Positions 21,858-34,838 of a stretch of 64,000 bases of DNA are shown piece by piece. The DNA is from Combretum micranthum (lineage: Eukaryota > Streptophyta > Magnoliopsida > Myrtales > Combretaceae), in NCBI GenBank assembly GCA_024138025.1, contig JAMXBD010000399.1, forward strand, positions 1 to 64,000, given 5' to 3'. Under the pieces are notes generated by a model. The model was not told where the DNA came from and searched no databases. It was given only the letters and a program-made list of their open reading frames with translations. Numbering within the stretch: the first letter of the stretch is position 1; the number at the start of each line of letters is the position of its first letter. The position numbers and the translations under genes are program-made.

Positions 21858-23904
21858 TGTAACCCTAAAATAAGGCATTAACCCGCCACGTATCCCCTCT
21901 TCAAAGGATACGCAAAGGCTCTATTATCCACAATAATACAATCATCACCTGTAAACACTCATAGGGTAACTCATAGATACCAAACTGTTAAAACTAAAAA
22001 CTCATACTTCATAAAACATAAATCCTTGTTAAACATAAAATCCAAGTTGACTTCACAGTCAACAAATTCATAATAAAAACTAAACTATTTACATTAAAAT
22101 CTTTTCAATTAAAACCAACTATGAATCCAACTACGATCTCAAATGATCAAAACATGTCTTCTTCAGAAACTTGGTATGAAGCCTAACTCTCGGCTGGGTA
22201 GTCGGTCCACTATCGCCATCCCCGCTATCAAAGAATAAATCATAACCGGATAGATCATACACTATATCTCTTCCTGTACCTGAAATTTAAAAGAATGAGC
22301 GGCGACGCCCAGTACGATAACTCCAATCCAAAAACAAATGCATATGCACATACAAAAGGCATATAATTCATGCAACTTAAACTAATGCAAACAATCATAT
22401 TATTATCTTTCTTAAGCCAACAAAACAACACAGTCCAGTATTAGGCATACACTAATCCTGAACTCGGAGTTACTCAGACTCATTGAAAATCAAACAACTT
22501 TTTGAAAATAATAATCATATACATATATGGATGAGTGGGTACTCCCAAACACCCGAATCCAAACACCTAATTCTACGGAATCATATCAAGGCACGAGTCC
22601 ACTAGGGACAACCTCACACCAAGATCATCAGGGTGCCTCACCAGTATCACTGTCTGCCAGGTCTTTACTGGTCAAAGCCAAGCACAACCAAAACATACAA
22701 CATTAACCGAATAAAGATTAAGTTTATTAAGAAATTCTGTTCCTAAAGCATTCAATCAATACTAAACTTACAAAAAAACAGCAAGCAAGGATTGGTCGTA
22801 CCTTTCTAAATTTCAGGAATATAAATCAAATCCTCAATCTGATACCAAAACAACAAAGACAACCCGAACTCCACAAACTCCTATATCCACACCAACAACA
22901 ATTCCACAAACTAAATGTCCTGTTAAACATTATATATATATATATATATATATCAACAGATATGATGCATTATCAAAATACCTAACAAACATGAATTCTC
23001 CAAAAACCTAACCTGAAAAGAAATCTTGTTATCTATACCGTCTATTTCGATCAAACTTCACAAACACCAATTATTTCACCCAAAACCCTAATATGCACAA
23101 CAATAAGAATGTATGAGGATTGTTTAACCCGTATTTTGTTTGAATCCATCATAGAGGAGATAAACTTACTATTTTGAATCGCTAAAACCCGACTTGCATT
23201 CACCAATTCACAGATCTCACACGTGCTAGGGTTTTTCACAAGAACCTTCATGCAAAATCCAACCAAACCCTAAGAAAACTTATACAATTTCATATTTAAT
23301 CCATAAGAGAAGATTAAAATCACTTACTTTGGATCACAAAAACACCTCCGGATGATTCTCCAAGCCTGAATCTTAAGAATACTCTAAAACCCTTTTTGAT
23401 GCAGAAGAAAAGATAAAAGAAAAATCTGTCGAAACTGTTTTTCGCGTCTCTTATTTATAGAAATTTGGTCATATGCCGGTCCTACGCCAGCGGCATACGT
23501 GTAGATCTTGCCGGCGTACACCCTATGCTGGCAAATTTACACGTGCGTGGCAGTGTTCATCGGGGCTTTGAATTCAAATTCAATTCCTACTACATAGCCG
23601 ACAAATTCATGCCCTACGCGGGGCGTTCCATGCGATGTTGAGAGAAACCCTAGTGAACACTAGCAGCGTTCCTCCTAGCATTAAGAAAAACACTATCCCA
23701 TCCTACGTCGTCTATACGCCAGTGGCATAGATTCTCTAGGAGACAGCGTACAATCTGTCAAAAATTGCGGAAATCCAAACTTTAATATTTGTCTTACAAC
23801 CAAACTTAAATTTTTACAATTTACTTGTTTTGACCTTAAACCCATCCTATATCATCTCATGATTCATAATTCATTATATTTCCATCTTTTTTCTGTATTT
23901 TCCA
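21858..23904 (-). repeat. Element G 5' LTR
   Basis: This is the partner of 15018-17114, from TGTAACCC to ...GTATTTTCCA. It has an (AT)n tract near 22931-22953 and a minus-strand TATA box at 23452-23459. Differences from the other LTR are mostly small indels and transitions. Confidence 0.95.
23452..23459 (-). promoter_or_regulatory. Element G 5' LTR TATA box
   Basis: TATAAATA on the minus strand, about 1.6 kb before the primer site. It is expected to drive genomic RNA of the element. Confidence 0.65.
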
Positions 23905-25353
23905 ATATACTTAGACAATGCTTTTATGGGATGTGTAAGACACTATTTTCCTAGCTTTGTTTCTACCAAGTGCATTATATGTACATGTATTAACCACAAG
24001 TTGCTATCATGAATGTCATGAGATGAGCTATCTATATGTACATCCTCAATGACATATGATATCAAGAATTCTTTTAGAAGACTTTTGATTTGTAAAACTT
24101 TTGAAATCACTAGACTTAAGAAATCTAGTTTTATTTCTTGCAAAATCATACTTGCTTTTATCAAAACCCAACCTTGATGATCTATATGCCCAACACCTTT
24201 ATTCTTTTAATAAAATTCTTCATTTTGGAGTTGGAAAATAGATGTTTTCATAGGATGTTTACTTAGTTACGAATTTTACAAAATTTTTAAGGAATAAAAA
24301 CATTGTTTAATCTATAATTTGAAACCTTTCCTTGTTTTAGGATTATACTTTGATAAATTTCATTTATCTTAGTCAAAATTAAGTCTTTATTGCGTGTATT
24401 CCCTAGGACTTCTATTTTTCCAGTAAAATTCTCATTTTGACATTTGGAAATAGGTGTTTAAATAGAGATCATTTTTAAATCCAAAATTTGAAATTTATAT
24501 TTGAGACCGTTTCTTTGTAAAACTTATTTAATTTTTCTAAAACTAACTCCTAATCAAACCTACTCCTTAAAGCTTTCATTTATTTAATAAAAATCTTGTT
24601 TTTGGTTGAAAAATAGGTTTTCACCTACCAAGCTTTCCTTATTACGAATTTTAAGTTTGTTGTTGGGATTGAAACATAATGTTAACATAACTTTTGTAAA
24701 TTTTTCTTGTTTTGAAAATATCTCTTAGTAGATCTAAGCTTTTACCCATCAAAACCACTCACTTATTATACCTATTCTCTGAGCCTTTCATTTTTAATGT
24801 AATATACTTATTTTGAAGTTGAAAAATAACTTTTCTAATTATGGTTCTTTTTAGACCCGAATTTCCAAATATTATTTTTATTGAAACTAAGATAGATCTT
24901 AAGCTTTCTAACCTTTTCCCACTATTATCATACTACTATAAGCCCTTTATATACATAAAACAAAAACCTAAGGCATTTATGAACTCAAAACAACTAGATC
25001 TAGTTTATTATACTAGTCATAATTGCAAATGCACTATGATCATTATGTAGATATGGTTAAATGATGGATAAATGCAAAAATATTAATAATAACAATATAA
25101 CTAAAAAACAAAGCATAATAATAGCAAAACAACATAAATAGCAAGATCTACAACATTGTGATGGCAAGGATCTCATGTTCAAGTGTTTCCACATTCCTAG
25201 TATAAAGCTCATGAGGATTTTTTAGTGGAATCACACACGAATGATCTTGCCATTACATGTTTTTAAGGTGGTAAGTGTAGATCTATTACCTATTAGATGT
25301 GTGGAGCTAGATAAACTTGAAGAAAAAAAAAAGAAATTTGTGAGAGAGAGAGA

Positions 25354-25524
25354 GTGTGTGTGTGTGTGTCACGATAATGAGGGGAGGAGGAGAGGAGAGA
25401 AAAAAATTTGAAGAGCTTTTTTTTGTTAAAGTGAGAAAGTGAAAAGTGAAAGGCATAAAGGAGTTTATATAGAGAATGAGATTAGGGTTTGTGTGATTAA
25501 AAGAAAGAAAAAAATGAAACAAAT

Positions 25525-25562
<38 letters not shown>
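25354..25562. repeat. (GT)n and (GA)n microsatellites in L2 U3
   Basis: A gt-dinucleotide run at about 25354-25368 and a long interrupted ga run at about 25524-25562 flank the L2 TATA box. Confidence 0.85.
25464..25471 (-). promoter_or_regulatory. L2 TATA box
   Basis: The minus strand reads TATATAAA at the position of the TATA boxes in related LTRs. A donor-like AATAG|GTAATA follows about 175 bases downstream, near 25289. Confidence 0.55.
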
Positions 25563-26825
25563 GGCATGGGGGGAGTCGGTTTGGGTTATAGGGAGAGAGA
25601 GAGATGTTTTGTTTTGGGTTGTGTAAGTTTCAAATTTAAATAAGTAATTTAAATAGTCAAAGTTGTGTTGGAAAAGTAAATTGTAAGAAATAGGATGTAA
25701 GGATGTAAGAAATAGCGTATGGGTGGTTGTACTTGTGAATAGTGTGATTGGAAATCAAAAAGTAGATTAGACCACTGAAGTACCAGTAGTAAAGAAAATA
25801 CGATAAAAATGCTATTATAACTTTTATAACCCAAAAAATTATATAACTGATATATTTGAAAATCCTATGAAATTATGAATCCAACAGTACTAATAACATT
25901 TTTTTAATATCTTGAGCCTCGGGACATGCTTCTCAAAGTCTGTATCCGATTAGGTTCGAAATAGCTTGAAAATTTACTAATCTAATATTTTTAAGCATCC
26001 TAATATTATTACAAACCATTCTACACTCTTCACTCATATTTCAACTTCTTACTTTAAGAACACGAGGTTGTTGGATCTAAACTACTAAGGTTTCCTGGAA
26101 TTCGTTGACTTAGGGTTTCCGATTGACTTTTCGGTTTAGGGTTAAAGCTTGAAATTTACCCTAAAAATTAGGGTTTACACTCATAACAAAGCAATCAAAC
26201 AAGTCCATTAAGCATGCATATGAAATGCAACAACTATATGATCAAACAATGCATACGACTGTCCGGTATCGTATGTAGTGATGGATTTACCCCTCCATTG
26301 GTGGCTAGGGAATGATTTGAACCTGGCCCCAATCGACCTCCTTGAAATCTTGTGTGCGTCTTAGGGTTTCAATGAACCGTGCTACTAGTCCCTAGGCTTT
26401 CCTTACTCAAAGAGATCGATCCGGCTCGATTACACCATGAGGCCTTATTCCCTGAACGTCCTAAATCCTCAAGATGTAGCTAGACAGCTTATATTTCTGG
26501 TCCCACGCTGAGGAGTAGTAGCAAAATGCAAGATGATATTTTAAGTAATATGCATGAGCAATTTAGTTCTAAGGATTTTTCGATCCATCATTAATACATT
26601 TAGGGCGATCAATCAATGTTTGCACACATAGCAATATACATAAAGACAATTATAACAATCAACAAATTGGTTCTAATATACTTATCATTCATTGATCACA
26701 CATAACAATTCACATACATAAATCTCATGATAACCCGCATGCATATCAATTTTATCTTTTCCTAACATCTAATGCTCTATTCTAGAAACACATGTGCGAA
26801 TACATAAAACGTAAAGGAAACTCGC

Positions 26826-26892
26826 TCGTCCATTTCACAATCTTCTTAGTCGTAGAAATCCTTTGGAAAGGAAATCTTGTATTCTTTGTCAC
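26826..26892 (-). other. L1 exon-like block, 67 nt, DFYD-stop
   Basis: TCTAG precedes it on the minus strand, and GCGAGT follows where other copies have GTGAGT. The frame reads DKEYKISFPKDFYD-stop. The core ORF at 26999-27022 carries a stop in place of Trp. Confidence 0.5.
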
Positions 26893-28337
26893 CTAGACAA
26901 AAGAAATACTCGGGATGAGATTTCATGGAAGTTCTACTCAAACTTTCTAATTCTATTTTTCTATGTTTGCCAAAAATCGTATAGAAGGAAATTCCAATTT
27001 AAAATGGTCATAACTTGCTCATTTTAACTTGGAATTTTGCATATTATATACCGTTTTCTATCTACTCGAAAAGATCTATCTATTTCTAAGGTTGATAGGG
27101 TACAAAATTATTACGAAATTCCAATTCCTTAAAACACATTTTTTCAAACTTTCCTTCATCTAAAAATCCTTAAATAAAAATATAGGTATTTATATGGTTG
27201 ATAAATCCTTTGAATACATATATATATACATATATATACTCATATGGTATGCAAAACTTTAATGGTGTTGTCCCAATGATTATATTTCGTAAAACAATTT
27301 GTCTTATGGTATTAAAACTTAAACTTTGACAATTTCCCTTCTATGTGTTTTAAAAGAACATGATAAATTTTTGGGTTATTATAAATGAGTATATTCTTAT
27401 AATTTTTTTTTCTAATTTCTTTTCTAAGACAAATTAATTTTTCTAAACTTTAATCCTTCAAGTTATCTACAAATTATATCTCTAGTGATAAAGAATGAAG
27501 TTCCAAAGATTTTTCCTAAGTTGTTGATAGCCTCAAATAATTTGAGTTGTATTACATATATTCTTCCTTTTAAAAGTGATTTGATTGAAAATTATAAATA
27601 AGTCTTTTCCTCTAATATTTCTATGTCCTAACTTCTTTAAAGATAGATTTTATTTCCAAAAACTTGGTCTTTTAAATTCTTAACAAAATTTTTGCTTGGA
27701 AGAATTACTTTCAACATTTTCTTAAATTGTTCATATTATCTATTGTTTTTGAAACCTATCATGTTTATATTCTTCTATTTTTTGAAAACGAGTTTATCAT
27801 TTAGGAACTTGGCAAACTTTTATTTCTCTAAGGGGATTTGTCATACTAATGGTTTGATTCTTGCCTTAACTTTGAAAACTAGTTTAGTTCTTAGTTTTTA
27901 TTATGGAGTTAGAAAAGAAATCCTATAATTAAGTTTTATAAAAAAATTTGGATATCAAAGAGTTATTAACACTAAGTTTTAATAAACTTTATAATACTCA
28001 TCATAAAAAGGTAGTGTTTGTTTCCTTAGTTAATTTCTTTGGTAAAAATCATCCTTATTGTCATTAAAGGGAATTTATGATGGTTTGTCTAAATTTTTGA
28101 AAATAAAGTACTTTTTCTATACTTTTGATGACAAAATCTTTATTTAGGTTCAAAGTTATACAATAAAAGAGTTTGGTTCCATTTTTTCTTTACTAAAGAA
28201 AATTCTACTTTAATTTTGTTGAGACAATATCATTATAATGATGCATGCACATGATTATGTAGTATGAAAAAGATGAAAATATCATATAATATAACAAGAT
28301 TATAAAAAGCAAAATAATAAGATCAAGCTTTGCGAAT

Positions 28338-28440
28338 CTTAGCTTCATCAAGGTAACCTGGTCATGTATTGGGAGCCTTAGCTTCATCAAGGCAACCCGG
28401 TCAAGTATTGGGAGCATTAACTTCATCAATGCATCTCGGG
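28338..28440. repeat. 39-bp tandem repeat (about 2.6 copies) in L1
   Basis: Copies at 28338-28376 and 28377-28415 are followed by a diverged partial copy. Each begins cttagcttcatcaagg. Two diverged copies also exist in L6 (about 49505-49580), and single copies in E1 and E2, so the unit is ancestral to the family and its number varies. Confidence 0.85.
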
Positions 28441-28990
28441 ATTAAGAATAGACTAGTCCCAAAAGAAAAAAAAGAAAAGAAAAGAAAAGAAGAGCAATAA
28501 TAAGAGCAATAGTAATAGCAAAAGCAAGTTAGTGAGCATGTAGGCTCTAATAAATATAGATAATATAATATATATATATATATATGTTGTTAAGTTAGAA
28601 GCATAATAACATAATAACAACATATGATCATCATAATAACAAGATAAAATCGAAATTCTTGGCATCTGCAAGAACAAAACATGAATATGTTGTTGAATTT
28701 ACAACTCATATGGGTTTTTAAGAAACAACACCATAGTCATACTAAGTTAAATGACGTGGAAAAATAAATGGTAGGAAGTGTTTACCTAAACTATGTTTAG
28801 AGTTGATGGAATATGGTAGATGAGTATGGTATTAATATGTGGTGAAGGGTTTTATGTAGAGAAGGATGTTGGAAAGAATTTGTTGAAGAGAGTTTTGGTA
28901 GAGAGGAATTGTAAAGAGAGAATTTGAGAAGAGAATTTGAGAGAGTTTTGTTACGTAAAATGAAGATGTGAAAGAAGGAGGGAGATGGGG

Positions 28991-28998
28991 TATTTATA
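28991..28998 (-). promoter_or_regulatory. L1 TATA box
   Basis: TATAAATA lies on the minus strand, upstream of the leader. A G-rich tract (gggggggtgggg) lies just upstream at about 29091-29104, and a donor-like TTTAG|GTAAAC downstream near 28785. Confidence 0.65.
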
Positions 28999-30166
28999 GT
29001 TAAAGATGGAGGGAAATTAAGTGTAATAAAACAAATTGAAAAAGAAAAATAATTAAGTAGGGAGAAGGGGTCCATTTTTGGGCACAAAAAGAGGGGGGGT
29101 GGGGTGGTGTGTGGATTATTTATTTTTCTTGTTTTGTAATGAAAAGAAGTAATGTGTAAGGTGTGATATGAATAAAGTTGCATGGGGAAGGTAAATTGTA
29201 AGGAATAGATGTGGTAGTGTATAAGAATAGGTTGTAAGAAATAGTAGACATAGTGAAATAGTAATGAATAGTGAAAATAGTACTATGAATAGTGGACTAG
29301 ACAAATAAAATACCGATAGTAATAAAAAGATGTGTAATAAGCCTATATTAGATATTTTTAGTTACCAAAAAATCCTAAAACTAATATTTTTGAAAACCTT
29401 ATATTTTTACGAGTCTAATGGTATTGTCGGAATATTTTCACTATCTAATGTACCAGGGCATGGTTTTCAAAAATTGATCCCGTTTAGATCCGAAATACAC
29501 TAAAAATTAGAGAATATGATATTTTTAAGTTTTCCTATATTATTACGAACTATTAACCAAAATTATCTCGGTTCCGTTATTTAGGGTTTTAGAGCGCAGG
29601 ATTGCTGGATCTAAACACTAGGGTTTGTTGTAAACTTTGTTAGATTTTTAGGGTTTCTGTTTGACTTCCACTTTTTGATTTATTTGCAAGATCATAAAAT
29701 TTTGGAGTTTTTGGCTGTCTTATATTTTTTGTTCAAAATTTATGTTTTAATTTATCTTTATGATTTATTTAATATTTTTCAATTACTGGGATTGTTTAAT
29801 CGAGTCTAGGATTGTGTGATTGACTTAGTTTGACTTTTGGTATTAATTTAGATTTTTTTTATTTCGAAATTAACCGAAAGGCTTAAGGTTCTATAATTTT
29901 TTTGTTGAATATTATTCAGATATTTTATCTCTATTTATGTGTTAGGGATCGCATAAATGAATTGTCTCATGTTCGGGTTTTGAGTTGATCGATTATTGAA
30001 TTTTTATTTTTGTTTTTTGAAGGTTTCTTTTTCTTAAGGCCATGAAATTTCGTATCTGATATTGTTTAGGGTTTAGTTTTAACTTGGGTCGGCTTTTAGG
30101 GTTTCGATTTGGTATTTTAATTTTAGGATTATTTCTTAAGAGTTATGAAAAATTCGGGAGTTTACA

Positions 30167-31405
30167 GTGATAGCCTTTGTATCCACGTTTGGTGAATACG
30201 CCCATGGATATGGACATGGTGGCAAGGGGCGTGGTGGCCCCTGTCCTCTTGCTAAATTCATATGTCTCTTGATATGGGGCATGGTGGATGCCACTACCCT
30301 TGATATGGCTCGTATGGACCTAAACCCCTCTTGTTCTTCTTATCTTTGTCAAATTAATTGATTTGATCATAACTTCCTCATCCGAACTCGAATTGAGGTC
30401 ATTCAAAATGCTAAGGATAACTTGAAAAGAACTCCACAACCTTTAAGTTTTAAATTTGGGAAATACTAAAAAAATCAAGTCCAAAGATATAATTGTTTCA
30501 AATGACAACGTATGGTTATAAATAATAACAAAACAAAACAAGTTTAAATATAATCAAATTTATTGAACATTTGTTTCATTAGTTATGTACATGTAGTTGA
30601 GTATCATATTTCATGATTTCTTAAAGACCATTAAACTAAGGAGTTTATAAATCAAGATTATAACCCATAGATACAAAGTGAACTTAGTTAATCAACTTAA
30701 GTCCAATTTAGCTTAATGAATCTAAATGAACTATAATGAACTAGATTAATTAAGAATTTTATGGATATGTGATAATGACTTAGTAAGATAATTGAGTAGG
30801 ATTTAATAGATAGATTATATGACTAATTCTAATCAACTTGGCTAAAGATTAAGTTAACATAGACTTAAGTTGATATAAATTTTAGATATAAAATGAATTA
30901 GTCATATAGCTAAGCCTAAATTGGAAAAATGGACTTCATTAATCGAGAATGAACAAGATTGATTAAGTTAAATCAATTTAGTTAAGTTAAGTTAAAATAG
31001 ACTTAAAACTTGCAAATGACTTAGAGATAATATATCATAATATGATGGGTTAAACCATGTTTGGTAAAGGAAATAAGTAGTTCCTAATACATGTTTAATA
31101 AAATGAGTTTTTTCAAGTAAGTCAATAAATCATTAAGATAATTATCAAATGATATAGAATAGTGATATCTTTATAATAGATGATGGTAAATAAACTAAAA
31201 GAAATAACTTAATAGACAATAGAGAACTGTTCATATCTTGGTGGGGCGGTTTCCACAACCATGTCAGGGTTTCCACTTAGTGTTTAGTCAAATAGTTTTA
31301 ATATACAACTATATTTCAATCAAGTATAAACTAATGAATTAGAAATGAGTTTGAATACTAAAATTTATAAAGAATACATTACAAGAAGTGATGAATGATA
31401 CTATA
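30167..31405. other. Gene-free host sequence between L1 and L7
   Basis: The first 190 bases are GC-richer, with repeated gcgtggtgg/catggtgg words like those left of L1 at 12800-12930. This supports a continuous host interrupted by L1. At 30368-30400 the minus strand resembles a diverged form of the LTR core (cataacttcctcat...aactcgaatt). The remainder is AT-rich with no recognisable gene or element. Confidence 0.45.
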
Positions 31406-31986
31406 TGTAAACCCCGGTATTCTCAGTAGTTAAGAAACCCCGAGAGTTGGAAGCGAAACCCTAATCCGGTCCAGTTTGAGTCTAGTGGAAGAAGCCTAGG
31501 AACCCTAAATCCGGCTTTTCTTCGGTTTCATAATAAAAGAAATTTTATAAAGTAAATGAAGTTGACTTATTGTTTTAAAGTACATTTTAAACCTTTGAAA
31601 GTTCTAAATTCGGGAATTTTTCAATTCCGGGCCTTCCCGAGCTCGATTACGGAAAAGCATGCCCCAGACCACGGATTCAGAAAAATGTTCCGGAATATTC
31701 ATTAGAACCGTAATTTTATAAGGATTCCAAAAATATCAATTCTATAATTTTCCGAGCTATAAAAATTACAGTTATAGCTTTTCCCGTGTTTTCGATATAA
31801 CCGGTAAAGTAGATGTCTTGTCTACTATTCACAAGTACAACCTACACTACACACTACCCATACCCTATTCTTACATCCTTACAACTACTCATTTCAATTT
31901 TCTTTTCCAATGAATTTTGTCTCTTAATCAATTATCACATTTATTACATTTTAATTAACTAAATTACAAATATCAAAAATTTCAAA

Positions 31987-32028
31987 ACACACACACACAC
32001 ACAATGTGGCTGCCCCCCCCCCCCCCCC
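31987..32028. repeat. (AC)n and C16 tracts in L7
   Basis: An ac-dinucleotide run is followed within about ten bases by 16 C, at the position of the C tract in L4. Confidence 0.85.
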
Positions 32029-33594
32029 TGCTTCCCTCTCCATTTGATTTATTTTTACTTAATTTATTCAACTAAAACCTTAATTCACTTAATATATATA
32101 CTAAATATTCTCTCTCTCTCTTCATTTCACTTGTTCAAAAATTTCTTCAAGAGCAAAAACCCTCTCTTTTCCCTCCTTGGTGCCGTGAGCTTTGCCCGCT
32201 CCCCCTCTCACAAGTTCAACTCATTTTCTTCTCTTTTCTACTTCAAAACTCCTTTGGTATGTTGATTTTAGACCTTGTTCTTCCTAGATCTTGTAATGGC
32301 AAGGCTATATCTTGTGTATTTTCTCATTTAATCCCAATGAGCTCATGCTAGGGACATGAAAACACATGAACAAGAATATCAAGCATCACAAGACATGGAT
32401 CTATTATTTAGATGAGTTTATGTTAAGATATCATCTTGTTCATGCATGTAAAGTAGAGATCTTGTATATATATTAATGTTCATGCCATGAGATATATGAT
32501 TCATGCATTATAGTTAGTGGATCTAAAGTTTAGACACCCACATTTTCATCTACATGTATGATCATAGAGTTATTTTGATTTTCATGCATTGATGATCATA
32601 AAAATGTAGTCTTGTTCATGTAAGGGTATGTTAGAGAATGGATCTTCATATATAGAAGGCAAGAACATTGAAAAAGAAAGGGTTTTGTCAAATATGAAAT
32701 GTTGGAAATTCGGATGAAATGGAAACCCTACTTTAAAAACCACCAAAATCATTTTTAAACTCATTTTTCACAAGAAAAATGAAGGGTATGTGTAATAGGT
32801 ATATTGAAGGAATGATTTTTATAAACTTAGGTGAGTTTAGGCATGATAGAAATGTAAAAACAAGGAGTAAAGTTAGAAAAGAAAATATTGAATTATGGAT
32901 GAGTAGTCAAATTCGTAATTTTGGGTGATGCCTATATAAACACTTAGTATCTAAGCTTAGATGGCATGTTTTATGAGCTAAATGAAGTCTTGACATAATA
33001 GCTATATTGGAGCTTCAAATTTCAATGCATTAAACAAGATTTCCCAAAAGGAAAATGCAAGAAAATGAAATTTCAAAAATTCGGATTTTTACAAGGGGCT
33101 TGTTTAAAAACATGTTTACCAAATGGAAAATGGGAATTTTTATGCATGAATGAAGGTCATGATTAATATGGATGCTGGGAACTTATTTTTAATTAAGTGA
33201 CAAGTAAATTCTAAGGATAAAATCATAAAAACATTAGGGGATGTAAGATTGGTAATAATGACTTGTTATAAGGAATCATTAAGGAAATTCATAATAATTA
33301 GGAATTCATAAGAGTCCATAACAAAAGATCATCGAAAACCATGCATATATGGAGTTCATTACGTGATACTCATGTTAGGAATTCATTCATATGCCATTCA
33401 TGCATGAATCATCAACTAGGAACATTCTTATCAAAAGCAAAACAAATTTTCGGAATTGGATAACTTGCGGAACAGATCTGATCCTACTGTTTTGTGACCT
33501 TAATGTTTTTAAAACTTAAATTTAATATTAGAAATAGATAGATCTTTCGAAGTAGATAGAGATCGATATAAAATTTGCGAAATTCCGAGTTAAA

Positions 33595-33618
33595 ATGACC
33601 AAGTTATGGCCGTTTTAA
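33595..33618 (+). other. L7 core: 8-bp inverted repeat / 7-codon ORF MTKLWPF
   Basis: An intact ATG-to-TAA core, as in L4 and L5. Confidence 0.6.
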
Positions 33619-33725
33619 GTTGGAATTTTCGCAAATAGCGAGAATTCCGAATTCATCTAGTCTAGATGCATAGTTTGGATTAGCTACATGATGAGAATCT
33701 CATTAGGATTATTCTTACTTGGTAG

Positions 33726-33795
33726 GTGATCCCGAGCAGGACGACACCTTACCACCCGATTACTACTACTAGAAAGACCGGCGTCCAATGGCCGA
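33726..33795 (+). other. L7 exon-like block, 70 nt, DYYY-stop
   Basis: GGTAG precedes and GTGAGTT follows. The frame reads DPEQDDTLPPDYYY and stops at 33770-33772. Confidence 0.55.
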
Positions 33796-34838
33796 GTGAG
33801 TTTTACTTCCACTCTCAATTAATGATTGTGATTGTAATGTAGTAGCACTAGTGGTGTAGGCAAAGATAAAAATGAATATGCATGATGGGGTATATGGGAA
33901 TTATATATGTATTTGTCTGCTGTTGAGGCGTGAAATGAAACTTAAGAAATATCGAAACCGGATGTTAAACTATTGACTGATTAGCTAGTATCCTATATTA
34001 AATGTTTGTGAACACTTGTTGGACACCTAAAAGAATTGAACTAATGTATATTCGACTGCAATGATAATTGGATTCATTCATATCACGATGGGGATGGAGC
34101 ATTGGCATTGGTTGGTTTTTCGTGATCCATAAAACGAATATGTTGGTTAATTGTGATCCATAAAACGAATTTATTGGTTAATCGTGATCCATAAAACGAA
34201 ATATTGTTAGTTGACCGTGAACTTAAACGGCGTCGTACAGCAAGATTCGTTAATCTGCTAACCCGGGAGGAAGGGCGCAAGTCCATCCACATATGATTTC
34301 CGGTTGGTCATATGTTTGTTGAACTCATTTGTTTGATGCATACACTTCCTTGAATAATCACTTGTTTGAATGAATTATACTTAATTGTGTTATGGAAGTT
34401 ATTACTCACTAAGCTAGTTAGCTTACGCCCCCATAGTTTTTACTTATTGCAGCACGAGTTTATCTGGCTTAGGCCGAGGCAAGCCACAGCACAGATACCA
34501 AAGATAGGAGTTTCCCGTAGAAGTTTACTTCATTCTTTTTGTATAGACTTCCGTTGGAAACTAATGGACTCTGGATGACTGTAATGGACTTGATATTTTG
34601 CGGGGGAATGCCCCTTAGATTTTGTAAAATATAAATTATGCGTTTTGGTTTATTATCTATGGCTAATGAATGCCACGTTAAACTGTTTAACTCCATTTGT
34701 TGAAGTATTCTATTGTCGTAAAGGAACGCTTTACATCTTTATAAGACTCCCGAAGGGCTTAGATAAAGAATTCGAGAGTCTTATTTAGTATGTGGTGGGC
34801 TGTTACGTTTAGGATACCCTATGGGGCGTGACACTATA

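Larger units (their letters stand above)
15018..23904 (-). mobile_element. Element G: complete but inactive Ty3/gypsy chromovirus
   Basis: This minus-strand element has two LTRs (15018-17114 and 21858-23904), a primer site (21839-21850), a polypurine tract (17115-17126) and a gag-PR-RT-RNaseH-integrase-chromodomain order. The flanking duplication is atgta (15013-15017) against atata (23905-23909), which fits one G-to-A change. The flanks rejoin L2. Internal length is about 4.7 kb, normal for a chromovirus. Every domain is recognisable, but stops and frameshifts lie throughout, so it cannot be autonomous. The LTRs are highly alike by eye, with many 1-4-base indels, so insertion is not very recent. 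Confidence 0.95.
13409..26179 (-). mobile_element. Solo giant LTR L2 nested in L1, interrupted by G
   Basis: The left end is TGTCATGCCCC at 13409 and the right end is ...TTAGGGTTTACA at 26179. The duplication ctcat at 13404-13408 and 26180-26184 is perfect. Without element G the LTR is about 3.88 kb. It has a TATA box (25464), (GT)n and (GA)n tracts in U3, about four degenerate repeat units near 24220-24870, a core ORF with a one-base deletion, and an exon-like block (14528-14596). Confidence 0.95.
12932..30166 (-). mobile_element. Solo giant LTR L1, interrupted by L2 and G
   Basis: The left end is TGTCATGCCCC at 12932 and the right end is ...GGGAGTTTACA at 30166, so the LTR is on the minus strand. 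Without L2 and its duplication it is about 4.46 kb. The flanks atggt (12927-12931) and gtgat (30167-30171) differ at two positions. Each is one G-to-A step from gtggt, so a decayed duplication is plausible but unproven. It carries a TATA box (28991), a donor-like site (28785), a 39-bp repeat array and a core ORF in which Trp has become a stop. Confidence 0.85.
31406..34833 (+). mobile_element. Solo giant LTR L7
   Basis: It starts TGTAAACCCC at 31406 and ends ...GGGGCGTGACA at 34833 (3428 bp). The duplication ctata lies at 31401-31405 and 34834-34838. It has the U3 core (about 31640-31830), an (AC)n tract, a C16 run (32013-32028), a TATA-like region (about 32092), a donor-like TTTG|GTATGT (32257), about three degenerate repeat units (anchors 32705, 32908, 33077), an intact core ORF and a 70-nt exon-like block. 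Confidence 0.95.
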
